A DNA stretch of 64,000 nt from Urechis unicinctus (GCA_034190875.2 CM067348.1:31075714-31139713); one strand, 5' to 3'. Positions 23,755-38,869 are shown, counted from the stretch's first letter. The notes: generated by a model not told the origin, from the letters alone. A program made the numbers and translations.

Positions 23755-25603
23755 ATAGGGGACCAGCCCATAACGCCTGCAATTTGAAGCTGTGGCTGAG
23801 TGCAAAGACAATGCTCCCACCTCTTGATGCAGGCCATTAGCAAGGTGGAAGGCTAAATCAACTGCATCCCACACAATATGTAGAAGTACATATCCCCATC
23901 GATCGGACAGTCACGCCTTACTGACAGTGCACAGTTCCTCCTGGCCTAGCTTGACAAGTTGGTCTCTGCAAACAAACCCAGACACCTTTGCAGAAATAGC
24001 TAAGTATGGAACCGACGAAACGAGGCGCTGGCTGCTACTTCGCAAGGCAGTGTATTCCTATGAATTCATGGACGGCTGTGATAAGTTAAATGCCCCACTG
24101 CCGCCAATCCAGGAGTTCTACAGCAAGCTTTCTGAGCAAGGCATATGTGCTGCAGTACGGGCTGGACCCTGCCTACTACTAACCAGCCCTGGCCTGTCAT
24201 GGGATGCCCTGCTTAAGAGCACGGCCGTGGAGCTAGAGTTACTCACCGACTATGACAAACACCTGTTCAATAAGAAGGGCCTGTACGGTGGAATAAGCAT
24301 GGTGTCGCGTGGCCATGTATAAGCCAATAACCCGTACGTGGAGTGCTTTGAGCAAGATAAGCCAGCGAGTTATATCCATTACCTTGACGCTAACAACCTG
24401 TATGGGTGGACGATGAGCCAGCCCCTACCCACTTGGGCGACTGAGTGGGTTGATCAGCCGGCTGCCTTACAGATACTGTACCATCCCGACAATGCCAAAA
24501 CCCGATATATATTCGAAGTTGATCTGATCTGGATCTGATGATCACAATGATTATCCACTAGCGTCAAAACGAATGTCTGTGCAGAATGAATGGTTATCAA
24601 ACTACCAGAAAAATCTCCTAGGTGCATTTGGGAACACCGTGAAACTTGAGAAGCTAGTGCCCATCCTGCGCAACAAAGAGAAACTAGTGCCCAGCCTGCG
24701 CAACAAAGAGAAGCTAGTGCCCAACCCGCGCAACAAAGAGAAGCTAGTGCCCAACATGCACAACAAAGAGAAGCTAGTGCCCAACCTGCGCAACAAAGAG
24801 AAGCTAGTGCCCAACCTGCGCAAGAAAGAGAAGCTAGTGCCCAACCTGTGCAACAAAGAGAAGCTAGTGCCCAACCTGCGCAACAAAGAGAATGTGTGGT
24901 CCAACATAGGAATCTCAAGCTCTACCTATTGCTGGGGATGAGGATTACCAAGATACACCATGCGCTCATATTCAATCAGAGCCCCTGGATGGAGCCCTAC
25001 ATTCTTATGAATACCAACCTCCGACTTTGAGAATGACCTGTGCAAGCTACTGAACAATGGAGAATCTCCGAATGCGAGTCGACGTTAAGATTGCTCGGCA
25101 GAAGAAGAAGAAATACGCAGGCTTGTGGCCAGTCCCACTTATTCTCGTCACCAAGTATTCAATGACGACCTGGACGCCCTGCATATGCACAAGACCCGCC
25201 TAGTGGTAAATCTCCTGGTGTATATTGGCATGTGTATACTCGACCTCTCCAAGCACCTGATAAAGGACTTCTATTAAAACTCATTGAAGTCCAGCGACTT
25301 GTGGAGATCCGCACAGCTGACTTGTACACAGACATGCAAGAGGATAGTGACCTCTTTGATACAATCAACTATAATCCTTCCCATTCCTTGCTCTGTAACG
25401 TAAAAAAGAAAGTGCTAGGGAAGATAAAGGATGAGTGCACCAGTGTGCTTATCGAGGAGTAACATTAAGAGGTCTGATGAGGGTGAGATATAAAAGGCAA
25501 AGGGAGTGAAGAAGGTTGTGGTCGAGAAGCACCTTCACCACGCACAGTAAATTGAGTCTCTGTTTACAAAGAAGCAGTTCTGTAATGGAATGAACATGCT
25601 ACG
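23755..25603 (+). mobile_element. Polinton/Maverick-type DNA polymerase B fossil, unit 3
   Basis: Same fossil in the third unit, broken, with several breaks. The palm-region signature YLDANNLYGWTMSQPLP is especially clear near 24376-24426. This copy contains the eight-fold 30-bp array, which lies where the family normally has a single KLVPNLRNK-like motif. Similarity to the other units ends at 25603. Confidence 0.87.
24648..24887 (+). repeat. Eight-copy 30-bp array encoding a decapeptide
   Basis: Eight directly abutting 30-bp repeats, 240 bp in all. Read in the direction of the surrounding polymerase fossil, each encodes a variant of EKLVPNLRNK. Copies differ by about one to three bases. Since 30 is divisible by three, the array is open in several frames and on both strands, which creates long spurious open frames. 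Confidence 0.95.
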
Positions 25604-27239
25604 AAATCTGCAACAGATGGGAGACGAAATAGCATAAAAACAATTAATCAGAAAGATCAGGGTGATTACATGAGACCACACTAGAGGATGGGGGCCATGT
25701 TACGTTACGTTATGATGTGTAATTAAACTTTCCTCGTGACTGGCAAGAAAGGTAACAAGGTTAACAAGATAACACTAAAGGATAACAACCGTGTTTTATA
25801 ACGTCGTATGCAATGCACAATATGTGATAAACATTGTCTTGATGAATATTGCGATAGTTATTAGGGTTGTTGTGGGCTCTATTGTGAAATTTGAATCAGT
25901 CCAATTCATGGTCGACTCAGTTCCCTTCAGAGGGCTGAATGCACTTATATTAGCACCAGCATTATTGTGCACTGTGTGTTTGTTAATGAATCAAATATTA
26001 CAAATTGTGTTTCTTTTGTTAAGTCACAGGTACATTTGAATTGCAAAGTTACATGTTGTTATAATGCAACATATTATCGAATAAAGTATATTAAATATTT
26101 CTGCTGTGTATAACACACCTGATAGGGTTACATTGGGATGCTAATTTATTTTTACTTCGCTACTGGTTTGTAGGCAGCAGAATGCATGCCGTCCACATTT
26201 AACAGCTCAATCTACGTTTGATTTTACTCTTGTTAGGTTGGGGATTGCGTTGATGAGGTCGAGGTTGTAGAAAGCTTCAGGCAAGGCTAAAACACAACGA
26301 GATTAGCTTGATTGCAGCTGGAAACAGGTACATTTTAGTTGACGGAACGTGAGTGTTTTATGAAAGATGGCTGTGCGACGTTCTCGAGCAACGAAGAGGA
26401 ATAAGTTTGGTGACTTTGTGTTTTTACATTCGTGGTAATGACGTGAATGGCGACTAACTGGTATAACTAAAATGTCATGTAAAAACATATATGCTAACAA
26501 GTTGCTTGTTGTCTCATCTAGTTTAGGCAGGTTCATAATCACCAACCAACCAAAATTCTGTTTAGAAATCTTGGTTTATTGATATGTTCATTTAAAATGT
26601 TTATCCCGTCTAGATAACTTGTTTATGACAATAACAACATGAGTATTTTAGCCATCAATTTGATGCATATACCACACCACTGTAGAAAAGGATAACAGAT
26701 AAACGAATAATGTGGTTTGATAGCTGTCAATTAACCTGCACAGCCAAAATTCCTACCATTGAGCTGTATACCAATGTGAGACCGAGTGGAAAATTTGCAA
26801 TTACTTATTCTCGACGTTTGTTGGTACCCAACTCAACCATTACTAATGAGTGTGGCATGATAGATAATTAACTATAGCAGTATAAAAGATGGAAATGCTA
26901 ATTAGCCTGCAAGCTCAGATAGAAAACATACTGCGCCAGTCAAAGAACACATCTGATGCATTTACCCATTAATTTCACTGCGCTGTAAATTGATCAACAT
27001 GATTCCTTTGATAATATGACGGCTTGATATATTTTTCAAAGTTAGTAAATATTCAGATGGAGAGCAAGCATCAATACTACTAAATCGCATAGTTGAAAGT
27101 AAGCATGCTAAATCAAAGGGATGTCTACTTCCGCACCCATTCCAGTGGAAATGTTCGCACCGGTTTTATTTGTCAGAAAATTCTGTACCGGATAAGATAC
27201 GATATCTTAGAGGCCACATGAACCCTAGGGTGGCCTTTA

Positions 27240-27860
27240 TTCGTGATAGCCATCCATTATATCATCCAACGATCTCAACCACGGCGATAAGTATGTCATA
27301 AAGGTGGACTTATCTAAACATAAATAGCTGGCATGGGAAATCACAATAATAATTTTATGCATCTGCTTCTTGGAGCAAAACTTGAGTGGGGAAGGTGCGG
27401 CACAGTGATAAAGCACGGTCCACAGCTAGTTGTATCCGTTAAGTGCAACTATTTTCACATATTTACCATGATAGCAGGCCCCTTTGTCTAAAAGAGTATA
27501 GCTGCAGCTATGATTGTCTGAAAACACGCTTCCTATTCTGCTTATGTTTATGAAGAATGATTTGCATATTCACCATTGTTAATAGGGGTCCATTTCTGCA
27601 CCAATGCGATTGAAATAAGTGAGATTAACTGACGGTAGTTTGCTTTTCTATCACCGTGTCCATCCTTCGCGTCACAAGGCCATAGCATCTTACAGACTGC
27701 CAATAGAGGCGTTTATATCGGCTACTTCTCCCATGACATCAGCGATGTTGCTCCGACAGGAAATAACTAAAAGTTATGATGTAGTAATAGCTGTAATCGT
27801 TAGGTACAAAGTTACTTTTAACGATTCCAGGGCAAAGCTATATTGTGGGATCCAAAATAT
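27240..27860. repeat. Dispersed old repeat A, copy 1
   Basis: Shares collinear diverged words with 31120-31810 and 37910-38500. It opens with CCATCCATTATATCA and GATAAGTATGTCATAAA, then an AATAGCT(G/C/A)G segment, then a segment around ACATCAGCGATG/CAGGAAATAAC. Identity by eye is about 65-75% with many indels. No terminal inverted repeats or coding capacity were seen. Confidence 0.5.
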
Positions 27861-30640
27861 AACAACGTATTGATATTTTGATACAGCATTGTGGAACTAT
27901 TTCTGTATTCAAGGCCTATTAACCGACATGTACTTTGTATATCTACAAAGCTAGGTTAATATGCACATTACACACAGTTTTTAATTTCATGTACATTCCT
28001 GTATGGCAGAGATCGGAATACGGAACGTGATTACAATTTATTGACCGACGACATCAGATTCGTTCACCACGCTTGGGTTATTTACAGAAGACTATGCTGA
28101 AGAAAGCAGGCCTATATTCCTGTCCTCTAGCTGGCACAGCGTGGGCGATAATGGTCAAAGTCCGTATCCTTATAATGTAGCCCATTATGAATTTCACATA
28201 TAGATACCTGTCTTATAACGACGAGTTTCAATAACACCTGTCTAACTCTCTTAGTAGCCATAAAGGAAATCTTATTACACATTGTACAGAAACATACAAC
28301 GTAATGCAGCATGGTCGTTATCCTCTTGTGTGATCCCATGACCGGCTCTTGATTGTATCCTTACACAAAACAGGGATCCTTTGACATCATGTATCAGAGC
28401 CCTATGCGAGAACTCTTTTCCAGCAATGTGTGTGTGTTTTGCTAATTGTTGCTAGCAAAGCCAATGCCCGGCACCTTTTCAAATTAAAGATTATTTTTAA
28501 CAAATCTGAAATGTCTTCTATTGATGACGTAATTGTATGCCCTTGGGTAAATGATATGAATACTAAAACCTCTAACATGTACAAAAGACTTGTTATCTTT
28601 AAGACAAAGGGATGCATCTTAATATGGTATGATGCATAAAAGTACATCCTTTATGGGACACTGTAATCAGTATTATCTATGCGCATGCTCGGGATTTAAT
28701 GGTTAACGAATAGAAAATGAACTCTCACACATTCTACGCGACTAGCCGACAGCCGGAATAAGTTACAATATACAATGGTCTGCGCGAATAAGAATGATGC
28801 TTATTTTGAGACATTGGTATTGATTGGCGCGGTTTGTAAGTAGAAAGTGATTTAACTACAATTTGTCCACCTCGAACTAATCATGATATTCAACCTTTTT
28901 GTGTGGTAATATTTTCAACATGGAATTATATTTCTATAATTTCTCACAAGATGCGTTCCTTCAACGTATTCCGTTATATATTTAACAGGAATACATGGAC
29001 CTTGAATAATTTAATATTTTGAAATCAATTGAAACGTTGACCATGATTTTACACGCCCTTTGCTGCATGTCTGAAGCGACGTCGCTCCACAAAAGTGGAA
29101 TACAACAACGACACCGTGGCAGTGATGTCTCGCGACAGTGACGTTGAAATGCCAGTAGTGATAGCTATTTGACATATATAATCATATTTTGCAAATTATG
29201 CTACAGCTACTGCAATGCTTGCAGAAGAAAGCTCAGTCCAGAATATTACACACAATCACTTCACCAATTTTACCATTGTGTATATCCATTTGACCCACGG
29301 TTTTACATAGATTGATGGAAACGTCATGTATTAAGCAAATGCAGGGTGAACTAATAGACCCCAATCACACCAATTTGAATCTGATTAATTATCACCCAAG
29401 GAACAATTACCAAAGTTCATGCTTGAATGAACTTTATCAGGCAGAATATTTCTTTACCGAACCAGTAATGACATCCCGGTCAGAAGGCTTGGGTGATATC
29501 CTCAGATAAACATACTCGGGTTTTGCAATATCAAGCTTGGATTAAACAGCTCAGCTGCACCCAACTGTTTCCAGTATGTATGATGATGGGTATGTCATAT
29601 TGCTGTATGTTGCATTAAATTTAATTTTTAAGCTCACCCTCTGTGTATCAAGTTAGCTGTTTGACGATAATTACGATTACCAAATTTCTTATAAAGAATA
29701 AGACACCAAGATGGAAATATTTAATCTGCATATGCATGCATGTTAAACATATATATGAATTTAATTATTGGTCATCGGGTATTACAATATATTTACTTTA
29801 CATTTCTTATTTCGTTGCGAATATATTGTAAACATAATTTGAATTATTTTTTCCTCCCCTTGCATTAAAGAGTATTTGTTCGAGATATACTCTAACAGCA
29901 GGCTACATAATATCTCCTTTAGGTATCCACAAATACGCGATCATTGCAGATTGCTGTTCAGGCACATGGTATCCCCAGTGAATACCACAAGTTGTATTTG
30001 CCATAATCAGTAAATGACCCGATTTTTAGAATGCCTCATGTTTACATATATGAAAATTTCATCGCAATTATTACATCGAGTTTGACGTAGAAACAAATCT
30101 GATTTTTCTGTACATTGATGCAAAAATCTAAACATTCTGGTGCATCAGTATGCATAACCTCGGTGTGATACCGTGACAACTGAGTATTATAATGGATACA
30201 TGTCCAAAGTGCCATGATGTGTTTGGCTATAGTTCTTCAAATGCACAAATCCAAAGTGTTATTATGCTCAGATGATTGGAAGTCATACACGTCTAGGCTT
30301 AAGTAGGGTTGTTTGTCTGAGCTGGAATTCCAAACTGCTACGTGTCGCACGGAGTTGGCCTTCCAACTTGGTCCGTACGACGGTGACTGTATCGTTGCCC
30401 CAATACTGAATGTGTTATACTTTTGGGGACGGAGGTATTTATACAAGTGTGTGGCGTCGTCAGCAAGCATGGATGTACAATTACCTCTAGCTTTTATTGA
30501 AGATCAAACGGTCTGATGTTAATTGTTATGGGAATTGACGGGTTTGGAATGTTTACTTGAAAGGGCTCTACTTGCTACACCGGGATTATTTAATTTGGAT
30601 AGTGACCGATTACTTCAGATATCACGGTTATGTATTTGGA

Positions 30641-30655
30641 GGGGGGGGGGGGGTG
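30641..30655 (+). repeat. Poly(G) run
   Basis: A run of about 14 guanines followed by TGGG inside AT-rich DNA. No associated element was recognised. Confidence 0.85.
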
Positions 30656-31119
30656 GGATTATGACTCCACACTGGTTGACAACGCTTACTACGGTTAATA
30701 CACAAATCTAATTGATAAGGACGGTCACAACAGAGTGAGTAGATAGGTAGGACACTAGACATTGCAACTCGTAAGATCTCATGGATTGTTGCTCTTTAGG
30801 ATAATTGTTGAGAATATGGAGAATCCAAATTTCTATCCACATGATATCATAATTGTTTGTTGAATGCATCAATTGATGTCAAAGAAAACTTTGTTTGGTC
30901 GGTAGCCTCAATAAAACCGCTTGCACAATACCTTACATGCATGCATATAGTTTTTCTTATACTTGCCGCGTTATTAAGTTCAGGGATGTAGCCTGAAAAC
31001 CAAAAACGATTTGTCGTATAATGCTACTGCGACATCGTACATCCACTTAAGCTGTGGTGCAGACTAGGCTGATATGATATCATAGAGGGCATAAAAAACT
31101 TGGGGTGTCATTTATGCGT

Positions 31120-31810
31120 TGTTGCTATCCATTATATCACACAACTATTACAATAAAAGGTGATAAGTATGTCATAAAAGTGAACCTATCCAGCAGAAAT
31201 AGCTCGCTTGAGAAATCACATGAAGCGTTTGTTCTTGTTCTTCGTAGTAGCAACGTTTGAGGGTGTGAGGGGGGTGGGGTGGGGTGGCGGATTGTAGGCA
31301 TCGCGTTGCATTTGTGAAGTTGATTTGACATGTTTTACCCGGAAGAATATTATTTTTATGTAGATAGAGTTATATCATTTGCATGTTAAGACTTATTTGT
31401 TGTTTGTTCATTGTAGGGGTAAGTGGGTTATCTATGATGCTTTCAGCAATTCCTTAAATGGTCGCTTTGGCTGAATGTTTATAACTGACTGACACGTTTG
31501 CCCGTTCTGCTTTGTGGTCATTAAGAATAATTTACTGATGGTGCAAACGACCTTTGCTCATTGAGGTTTATTACGCCATCCATGACGTGAAATAAATAAA
31601 TGTGATAAACTGTCCATTTACGCTTCTTTTCGTCGTGACTTCGGGACACATAACAGTGTATAAGATGTCATTATGGCATTTACATCTGCTGCTTTCTCCT
31701 AAATAGCCGTCCTTTTCTCCGACTCTAAATAACGAGATGTCGTAATGTGATAATAGCTGTTGTCGTATGGAACTAAGAAAGTATGTTTGACGCGTCCCAG
31801 GTCATCATTG
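31120..31810. repeat. Dispersed old repeat A, copy 2
   Basis: Collinear with copy 1: CCATTATATCACACAA, GATAAGTATGTCATAAAA, AGAAATAGCTCG, then TTCTGCTTTGTGGTCATTAA, which is shared with copy 3. Confidence 0.5.
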
Positions 31811-31959
31811 AAAGCCATAACAAGTTAAATTTTGATCACGAATAAACAAGTTATTGATATTTTGATCACGAATTACGGTGATTACAATTCCATTGATTGC
31901 AATCAAGGCTACCTAATAACAGCCATATACGGTGATTACAATTCTCATTGATAGATCCG

Positions 31960-32096
<137 letters not shown>

Positions 32097-32151
32097 AATA
32101 TATGGCTGTTATATATATATATATTCGTGATAAAATATCAATAAACTAATA

Positions 32152-32194
<43 letters not shown>

Positions 32195-34345
32195 TATATA
32201 TATAAATGTATATATATGAGACAACATTTATTTGGTCGGTACATCTTGATGTTATTACCAATCGAACTATGCCGCATTGCGTTTGGTAATATAATTAGCA
32301 TGTGGACATTGCATCGGAACTAAAATGTTTGAAATGAATGTCATGATCAGAAGGATAGAGAATGGCAGCATTATCAAGTTATTTTGTGAAAATAAGGGGC
32401 CAAATATCTTATATCTAATGCCTGTAGCAACTGTTGACTAAGGCTATGCTTGCTGGGGTCTGCACCTAGTCATCGTCCATATTTACCAATTACTTCATTT
32501 CTATGTAATGTGGAGTCACTCGACTGAAATTTATTTATTTCATACGAACATCGCATTACTCTGATCAAGTATTCATGTTCCGACTACTCAACATATTTGC
32601 AGTGAAATATATGCCAAACTGTAATGTGTAATTAAGCTGCATTGCCGTTGTATAGCAAACAACTACTTCGAATTCACTAAAGCAATTAAAAGAATGATGG
32701 TTGCTATTTAAAAGCCGGATTGCGTGCATTTCTAAGGACTTCTAGTCTGTGGTGAAGTACAATGGCAGAATATTTAGAATAGACACAAAATTTGGTGCAA
32801 TTAGTAAATATATTCATATCCCATAAACGAAACACCAAACTGACAAAGCAGAGGCAATCGAGGAAAAAAGAGATTATCCTGCCCCCGAGAGGCCAAAGGG
32901 AGGCTGTTTATTGATCCTTATGATTTGATTTTTCATCCAGGTCAATCATAGATACTTTTATTGCGATTTAAGTCGCAATAACGCCTTTATTCATGATAGA
33001 CAAAGCGAGGGTTTACCGTGTTGTACATATGCATGTAGCGTAATACAACACGGTCAGTATCATCTGGTGTCATCCTAAGGCATGCTCTTGAATGCATTCT
33101 GTACACAAAAGCGATCTCGCAGGACGTCAATGTCCATTTCATCAACGTCGATTTATTATTGCCTTAGCCGATTTCAAGCAACATTCCATTCCCTTTATTC
33201 ATCAACTGTGACCGCAGCTAATATTTGCCGAAGTGTAATAAACTACATCTGAAACAACCAGCAATACCTTCATTGACACGAAGCTGCTTTTCGCATATTA
33301 ACACATTATACCTGTGAGACGAGGGGCTCCCTGTGTAATTTATTTAACCACATTATTGTAACTACTGCTGCCAGCTGACAAAACAGCATGAGTAAACCAA
33401 CACATATCATCATCGCTTACACTGTGTAATAATTGATGTCTATATTATCAATTAGCTTAAGGTGACCATTTTGGTAAACCTTTGTACAATATACTAACGA
33501 GTAGCTTGACTAAGTGTGTTGCCCAACATTCTAAACGTTGTTCTATGCGTTGAATGTCTAAACAATACTACTTATCATGTTATTTAACACCTGCTTATTA
33601 AGCACACACAATTCGCCATTTGCATTCCACAGATGCAATCTTTGTGTTGAAGGCTCCCCATCTCGAATACTCTGGATATGGCTTGTTCCAGAAATAGGAT
33701 TCTTTTAACCCTTGATCTGACCAACATCTCCAAGGCAACTTAATGTTGTTGATGTACTTTATCGTACTGTCACAGAACAAGTGCTTCATCAAAACGGATA
33801 CAAAAAAGCAACTCGTTGCTTCACATACCATGCCCGGGTTCTCTTTTTGATAATTGAAAACCACGAGACAACACAAAACTTGTTCCGACAGGGCATTAAT
33901 ACTGTATCTATGCGATATGCATATAAATCCACACTATTTCATCTGCACGTAGATCCTGTAGTGATGATTCTTCGTAATTTGATAGCCAGAAAATGCAACC
34001 ATGCATAATAAAATATATCTGCCGTCAAGCAATAACTAAACCTTTTGCAGTTGCAGTCAAACTGATCTCGTTGTTTAAGCAGCTTGTCGTAAGCTATTCA
34101 TTAGCTCGACAGAGCTAACAAGATATTATTACAAAGCTGAATGTCAAATATATTTGACTGGATATACATAAATGGACCAGGTAATGAATTTTTCCATGCC
34201 ACGTATTGCTGCGATATATGGTCTCAAATGGTTTGACTTCAATAACACGACAAATCATCGTACAAACCCTGTGTATCTGTGTTGGACTGTAAATGGTATC
34301 TGATAAGTTGCTTGTGTCAGAGGCGCTCAGTTCCCGATTTCAGGG

Positions 34346-34532
<187 letters not shown>

Positions 34533-34718
34533 TTCCCTGTTCCCTGAGTGTCAAATTTATTCAAACAAAAACGCATATACAGAAATAACAACAAAAACCT
34601 GAAACCTCAGCAAGTAGATGACAGGTGGTCACAGTATTTCAAATACGACTGCTCATACATAAACCTAAATAAACAAATCACAGATTAGAGGTCCTTTAGC
34701 TCCTCCCTTGGCAAGTTC

Positions 34719-35028
34719 CTAGAGCCTTTTTAAGAGCGAAACACTGTAAGTGTCATCTTCCTCACCATCACTCTCCTCATCAGTGTCTCCTTTTCCCTCC
34801 ATGAACATAGAGCATGTCATTTAGAGTGGTTGTATTGAGGCTGGAGCGCCAGTCACTCTTGATAAGCCACATTGAGCTGAAACCACGCGCACATTCTGCA
34901 GTAGAGGCAGAGAGAGTAAGGAGAAGATCCACAAAGAAGAACAGGTTCACACATTCGTCACCATACTGTCTGTTCATGTGGGGCCAGCTGTTCATGGCCC
35001 CGCTGTTCATGGCCCTGTGAACGTTCAT
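34719..35028 (-). pseudogene. hAT-family transposase C-terminal fragment
   Basis: The minus strand reads as the dimerisation region of a hAT transposase: LLTLSASTAECARGFSSMWLIKSDWR followed by NTTTLNDMLYV. The STAEC(E/A)RGFS core and the LND-M motif are family hallmarks. After a frame change near 34800, an acidic tail (EESDGEEDDTYSVSLL) runs to a stop at 34719. The N-terminal zinc finger and catalytic parts are absent, and no terminal inverted repeats were found, so it is a dead DNA-transposon remnant. It sits between the (CA)n tract and the (TA)n tract at 35309. Confidence 0.75.
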
Positions 35029-35304
35029 GTTCTTTGATTCTTTCGAGCTTGAAATTTCCAGTGCCCTTGTAAAAAGGACTTTTTTAAGTCGCTCTTTATT
35101 AATTATTCATTAGGTAAGGCGCAAACGCCAGATTGCCGCTTGCTGTCCGCCGCTTGCTGCGGCCAAACTCAAACGGTAGCAGCATACAAAAAAATCCTGA
35201 GGCGATGTTTTGCCATGGGAAAAATCGACTCGCCAGCCGGACGACTGAATTGGGTACCGCCACTCGCCCGAGCCTGATTTTACTCGCCATTGGCGGGCGG
35301 GCGA

Positions 35305-35492
<188 letters not shown>

Positions 35493-37909
35493 TAGTGGTG
35501 TAAATATGTCGTCAATAAGGCGATTTTCCAATAAGGTGATTTTCCAATAACACAGGCCGCGAGACTCTCGTATATCTAGATACCAGTGAGCTAACAACGT
35601 ATGGAGGGCGTGCAACCGAAAAAAGACCATTACGTAAGAGCTGTCCTCTTATGTCAGTTTGTGTGAGCGGGTTCATGCAGTGGTAGAGTTGAATTTGGGG
35701 TCGGTGAGAGGGGGTGGGGCGGGGCAGGGTAGTTTCTCAGGATTGTAGGAACGCGGGAGAGGATATAGGCTGTATTGGTCGGGACGGGAGAAAGTGTTGG
35801 AGGTGAGAAGTATGATTTATAGCATCAGCAGTATCCAAGCACCATATTGATTTCAGCGATATCAGCTTGTGCTACTCGTTCATCATCCACGCTTGTAAAA
35901 ACACACTGGGGTGGTATATATTATTCCATTGCAAGACAAGATGGAAAAACAAGAACATTCATCTGTTTCATTGGGCCCGCTTTGCACAATTACCCACTGT
36001 CACTTGGTTTAAGCTGATCTATTGATCTACTGTTTTAAGAATGATGTAAATGATTTGCAATTTTTCAAAACTTACAAATTGTAGGTAAATTTGAACTGCG
36101 TACGCAAATTGAATGTAGTGAGAGGCTTTTAAACTTATAATGATCTGCATCAGTATTACCTACCACGGACACTCTTGGATTCTAGCTGCAATAATCATTT
36201 AGGAGAACATGTGCTATTCGTTTTGTGGTAAACACCTCACCCAACCCGTCGATGTGGTAATTCATTTGATGTTAATTTGGATGTGGCAGATAGCAAAAGG
36301 TTTTTTAAATAAAACGCGGCGCATCACCAATGTTTTACAAATCATTTAATCAATCGACATCTCAGCCATTCAAACCAAACACAATAACGATTTCTGTGTG
36401 TGAATGAAACGTTTGGATTTTAAAGCAGAAACAGCTGATAGTGACGAATGCGCATTGAGAGGAACATAATACCGGAGATATGGAAGCTGTTTGACGTGCA
36501 TTATGCAACAACTTGATGATTTATCATCATAGATGAGTGCATATCCAAGGGGTGTTCAAACATTCAAACAATATTATGTATTACATCACGTAAAACAACT
36601 ACAATAAAACCATAATTCTAACCTAGAATGGTAGATCACAATATGGAAGCGTCAGGTATATAAACATCTATACAACGAAACCATAAAATACACAGCCGAT
36701 TAATAGACACACCATCACATGTTTATACAGGTGTATCAAACATGACTAGGGTTCATAAATGAATTATTAGGATTACCTTCAAATAAACTTTGTTTGGAAG
36801 AATGGTATAGTTTCAAGCATGAGACAAATTATCTTCATCACACCTAAATTTTACACAAAATATATGAACTAACACGGACGTCCAATTAGGAATATTAATT
36901 ATGCGTATACATGAATATTAAATTATATACTTGTCATTGGATGTTATTATATATAACATCTGAAAATCGGAAGGCGTTGTGTTTCACCGAGTGATCATAG
37001 TCAGTCATCTACATTATGTGTAATACGTACGGTTACATATGGGATGAAATGGCACAGTGCGCGGTAAAAAAAAAGTTTTATTATTATTATAAATATGACT
37101 AGTATTGCACAAATCACACTCACCATTTATATAAGTATATGCTGTTTTGTATTGTAACGGTCATCAAGAATAGTTCACAAAAGGTGCAGATGACCATTGC
37201 TAAATTATGTGAATTATTGTACCCATGACATAACATTACTTGTATGGCCGCATTTTAGTTTTCCCTTGTGAATCTATTTACAACGCCAGACTACGAGAGA
37301 AAAGTGCTTGATTCATAATGCAGGTATAATTTCGGGAAGGTATTGCCATTAAAGGCTATCAAAATATGTGGGATCCTTTGTATATTATATTGATGATTTG
37401 ATAACACACTGGAGGGTCTTTTCCGAAATCAGTGCAATCTAATAGCTGTTTAATGCCATTAGGTACTCGATGTTCTTCTGCTTCAAAGCCATATTTATAG
37501 CTGCGGTGTTTTTGATGCTAACATTCAACTGATATGTACATAACAAAATCCATTTGAGTGTCTGCTACTCTAAAATACGGAATACCTTACCTCCAGGTGA
37601 TGCTAAAGTTGGAACGCACATGTTGCCTCTGAAACATTACGTGTAGATAATAAGATATTAAGATTGCGTTTACAGTTGAACTGTTTGACTCGAAAGCCAT
37701 GATGCTATTGTACAACTTTTATGACTAGTTATTACTTTTTCAGAAGCAGGTAGAACATCAATACTATTATGTTGTTTATCTGTAAATGAGCTTACGAAAT
37801 GAAGCATCTACGGTTACAATCTACTTCCGGTTACATTCAAGCAGACGTTGTCTCACACATGATAGTTTAGTGAGGAGCGATATAATATCACATAGGGCAT
37901 ATGTAGCCT

Positions 37910-38500
37910 GTCGTCCATCATATCACAAATGATTGTATCACAAAAGGGCAGTAAGTTTGGCATAAACATCAATAGCTAGTATGGAAAATCGACGGTCGAC
38001 AGCTTGTTGTATCGTTGAAGTGTAACTGCTTTTACATAACCTCAGAATTAAATTGCATAACATAAAGGAGCTATACAAGCTATACGTTATTCAATAATTT
38101 TGAAGTTGTTATTTAAGCTGGAGTAGGTTATTGATGGTGCAATCATTAAAGCCTTTGCTGGCTCTTTTGTTAATATATTTACAGGTGAAATGTTGTTTGA
38201 CTTATAAAGTTTCATATTCTGCTTTGTAGTAATTAAGAATAATTTGCCAATGATGCAGCTGACCGAAATTAATTTGGGCCCATTCCTGCAACCATGAAAA
38301 TGAAATAAATGCGATTTACTGATGGTGGATGGCTTTTCCATTGCCGTGTCCATTCCTCATCACATAAGCCATAACGGTTAACGGGATGTTATTAGGGACA
38401 TTGACATCGACTGCTTTCTCCTGGAATTAAATGCTGTTTCTCCAACAGGAAATAACCTAATGTCTGATGTAATCGCTGTTGTCGTTGGGTATAAAAAAAC
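37910..38500. repeat. Dispersed old repeat A, copy 3
   Basis: Collinear with copies 1 and 2: GTCCATCATATCAC, AATAGCTAGTATGG, TTCTGCTTTGTAGTAATTAA, CCGTGTCCATTCCTCATCAC and CAACAGGAAATAACC. A weaker relative lies near 59450-59650. Confidence 0.5.
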
Positions 38501-38869
38501 ATTGTGTTTAAAACTTTATTTATGATATGGTATTCAGCGGTATATTTTCACTACGGAGCCTGTAGGTATATTATTAAATCAACACCAAAAACTGTCTATG
38601 CGGCAATGAAAACAAAGCAAAACTCATGTTCTGTCTCTATCGATAATGTCTTGATGTTACATTTATTAAGAATTTCTTGAACGCTTCGCATCATGCGCTA
38701 CCAAAGCGACCTGATGCGACCAATACAATCACACGGTGTACGACAAGAAGCATTATCTCAAGTAGCCGTTTATTTATGTCGAGAATCCTCTTTATGACCG
38801 TTCATCCACACACCCTCGAGGTTCGTTAATCAGTTCATATGCACAATTAAATGCATACCACGACATGTA

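Larger units (their letters stand above)
21728..25603. repeat. Tandem ~4-kb unit 3 of 3 (lacks the last part)
   Basis: Third unit; similarity to units 1 and 2 stops at 25603, so the 39-bp array is absent. It alone carries the 30-bp array at 24648-24887 and looks slightly more diverged than units 1 and 2 are from each other. Confidence 0.92.

Noticed and set aside
24454-24918. 154-codon minus-strand open frame with a repeated Cys/Ala/Gly/Trp pattern
   Set aside because: Mirror image of the 30-bp array. A 30-base period with no stop in any frame opens both strands.
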